A stretch of 7,485 nucleotides of DNA from an uncultured Bacteroidota bacterium (GTDB lineage Bacteria > Bacteroidota > Bacteroidia > Chitinophagales > Saprospiraceae), in the NCBI GenBank assembly GCA_937952445.1, contig CALGAA010000145.1, positions 1-7,485 of the forward strand, read 5' to 3'. Numbering within the stretch: the stretch's first letter is position 1; the number at the start of each line of letters is the position of its first letter. Positions 6,547-7,485 of this stretch are shown here, piece by piece. The notes beneath the pieces were generated by a model. That model was not told where the DNA came from and searched no databases. It saw nothing but the letters and a program-made list of their open reading frames with translations. Position numbers and translations under genes: made by a program.

Positions 6547-6630
6547 ACTACGTGTTCGGGCGGGATTTTTTGTCAACAGGGGCAAAGGATGAATACTCTG
6601 AGCCAAAAACAGGTGAATTGATCAGACAAA

Positions 6631-7287
6631 ATGGCAACAGAAAAAAGAGAAATAAGAATTGAAAAAACGAATCCGAAGCTAAAAAAAGCTCCGGATGGTG
6701 TTTCATCTTCTTACGAAGAGTCGGGTAGGCACATTAATCGTTTAAAAGACAAGGAATATTTTTTGCGAAAGGCGTTTGAAGAAGATGAGTGGGAAGGTTG
6801 CTCGCTGGTTTTCAGGCATTATTACAACGCGATGTGTAGTCACGCGGTGCGTTTTGTCTATTCCAAAATGTATGCGGAAGATATTGTGTCCGAGGTTTTT
6901 ACGGAGTTTTGGCAAAAGAAACATTTCAGAAACATCCAAACCACGTTTCAGACTTACCTCTTCCGGGCGGTGCGGAATCGATCGCTGAATTTTATCCGGA
7001 AAGAGTTTGGTCGGCCCATTCAATCCATTCCCGAAGATTTGTTGTTGTCGAAGTCAATTCAGGCTGATGAGCAGTTGATGTACGAGCATTTTTATCAAAA
7101 AGTCCAGGACGGTATTGAATCGCTTCCGCCGAAGTGTAAGAAAGTATTTCTGATGAGTCGATATGAAGGTAAATCACTTCGGGAAATAGCGCAGTTACAG
7201 AACATATCGGTGAGGACCGCAGAAACACATATCAGTAAGGCACTCAAAATGATGCGGGATGTATTGGATTTTACTGATGAAAAATAA
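6631..7287 (+). CDS. ECF-type RNA polymerase sigma factor (sigma-70 family, Bacteroidota FecI/RpoE-like)
   Basis: Alternative sigma factor of the group that in Bacteroidota is paired with FecR anti-sigma proteins and SusC/SusD transporters. It is 218 residues long. Region 2 spans about 56-125: LVFRHYYNAMCSHAVRFV, then AEDIVSEVFTEFWQ (82-95, core RNA polymerase contact and -10 recognition), and TYLFRAVRNRSLNFIR (108-123). Region 4 is at about 157-211: GIESLPPKCKKVFLMSRYEG, then the helix-turn-helix KSLREIAQLQNISVRTAETH (181-200) for the -35. There is no region 3, as expected of an ECF factor. About 45 charged residues precede region 2, longer than usual. The next in-frame Met (M68) is inside region 2, so this start is the only sensible ATG. 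The FecR-like gene follows after 33 bp. Activity is presumably held by that protein until an outer-membrane signal arrives. Confidence 0.93.
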   Translation: MATEKREIRIEKTNPKLKKAPDGVSSSYEESGRHINRLKDKEYFLRKAFEEDEWEGCSLVFRHYYNAMCSHAVRFVYSKMYAEDIVSEVFTEFWQKKHFRNIQTTFQTYLFRAVRNRSLNFIRKEFGRPIQSIPEDLLLSKSIQADEQLMYEHFYQKVQDGIESLPPKCKKVFLMSRYEGKSLREIAQLQNISVRTAETHISKALKMMRDVLDFTDEK

Positions 7288-7320
7288 AGGAAATTTTTAC
7301 CGCCAGGAATTAGCCAGCCA

Positions 7321-7485
7321 ATGAAACAGAAATCAATAGACCGAAAACATTTATACCGATATTTTGCTGGTCGGGCAACCATTCTCGAGCAAGCTGAAAT
7401 AGAGCAGTGGCTGAAGAATGGGGAGAATTATGAAGAATTTTTTGATGCGCTCTGCGAATGGGAAATCTCCAATCCACAATATCAG
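7321..7485 (+). CDS. FecR-like anti-sigma factor, N-terminal part (3' end beyond the window)
   Basis: Only the first 55 residues are visible, from an ATG 33 bp after the sigma factor stop and open to the window end. LYRYFAGRATILEQAEIEQW (residues 11-30), followed by a stretch with FFDALCEWEISNPQYQ, matches the cytoplasmic N-terminal domain of Bacteroidota FecR proteins: a Y-F-G-A-----E--E-E-WL start, then a W-x-x-x-NPQ patch. In this family that domain binds the sigma factor; a single membrane helix and a periplasmic FecR domain should follow outside the window. The gene is in the same reading frame as the sigma factor, separated by its TAA stop and 11 sense codons, and is very likely cotranscribed. 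No Shine-Dalgarno is visible. The call rests on the short N-terminus plus its place after the sigma gene. Confidence 0.8.
   Translation, partial: MKQKSIDRKHLYRYFAGRATILEQAEIEQWLKNGENYEEFFDALCEWEISNPQYQ

Larger units (their letters stand above)
6088..6630. other. 543-bp AT-rich intergenic region with several inverted repeats, no convincing gene
   Basis: This lies between the minus-strand GH20-like gene and the plus-strand sigma factor gene, so it should carry the promoters for both directions. It is clearly richer in A+T than the flanking genes, most of all at about 6190-6350. I find no exact TAnnTTTG element in either direction; the nearest is TTAATTTG on the minus strand at 6221-6214, one base off. 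The short frames in it have no protein-like pattern. It contains a minus-strand terminator-like hairpin (6136-6163), a nested hairpin (6346-6407), a terminator-like hairpin (6446-6481) and a direct repeat (6488-6546), listed separately. Confidence 0.6.

Noticed and set aside
1..7485. CRISPR arrays, insertion sequences, tRNA or rRNA genes, phage or defence genes
   Set aside because: Both strands were read for regularly spaced repeats, transposase-like proteins, tRNA-like cloverleaf arms and conserved rRNA segments; none was seen.

Overview
The window looks like a chromosomal stretch from a Bacteroidota bacterium, most likely order Cytophagales. The evidence is: an ECF sigma factor of the SusC/SusD-linked type followed directly by a FecR-like anti-sigma gene; an absence of clear Shine-Dalgarno sequences; one good match to the Bacteroidota -7 promoter element (TAnnTTTG); and a high density of secreted carbohydrate-active proteins. 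Base composition and codon use look even across the coding parts. I see no transposase, integrase, CRISPR array, tRNA or rRNA. The order-level placement is an inference from protein style.

Layout, left to right. Positions 1-1446 (+) hold the C-terminal two thirds of a periplasmic PQQ-dependent dehydrogenase with a cytochrome c domain inserted in its beta-propeller. It is followed 80 bp later by a secreted GH16 glucanase-like hydrolase (1527-2363, +). This pair converges on a minus-strand group, whose transcription order is a secreted GH20-like glycosidase (5881-4793), nicotinate phosphoribosyltransferase pncB (4668-3247) and a secreted CBM9-like sugar-binding protein (3184-2432). A promoter-like element sits before pncB. 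Upstream of the GH20-like gene, and overlapping its start by 4 bp, is a short open stretch that resembles a beta-galactosidase (GH42) remnant. Between there and 6630 lies about 540 bp of AT-rich DNA without a convincing gene. It holds several perfect inverted repeats and a 9-bp direct repeat. Then come the sigma factor (6631-7287, +) and the start of the FecR-like anti-sigma factor (7321 to the window end).

How the genes may work together (inference): the hydrolases, the CBM9-like protein and the PQQ dehydrogenase are all exported and would act on polysaccharide, amino-sugar or sugar substrates in the periplasm or outside the cell. The sigma/FecR pair normally controls an outer-membrane TonB-dependent transporter, which would be expected just beyond the right edge. 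pncB is a cytoplasmic NAD-salvage enzyme and does not obviously belong to this theme.

I did not find a clear new system. The least explained part is the intergenic region 6088-6630, where nested hairpins followed by a terminator-like hairpin could be a small RNA or a structured leader of the sigma factor gene.
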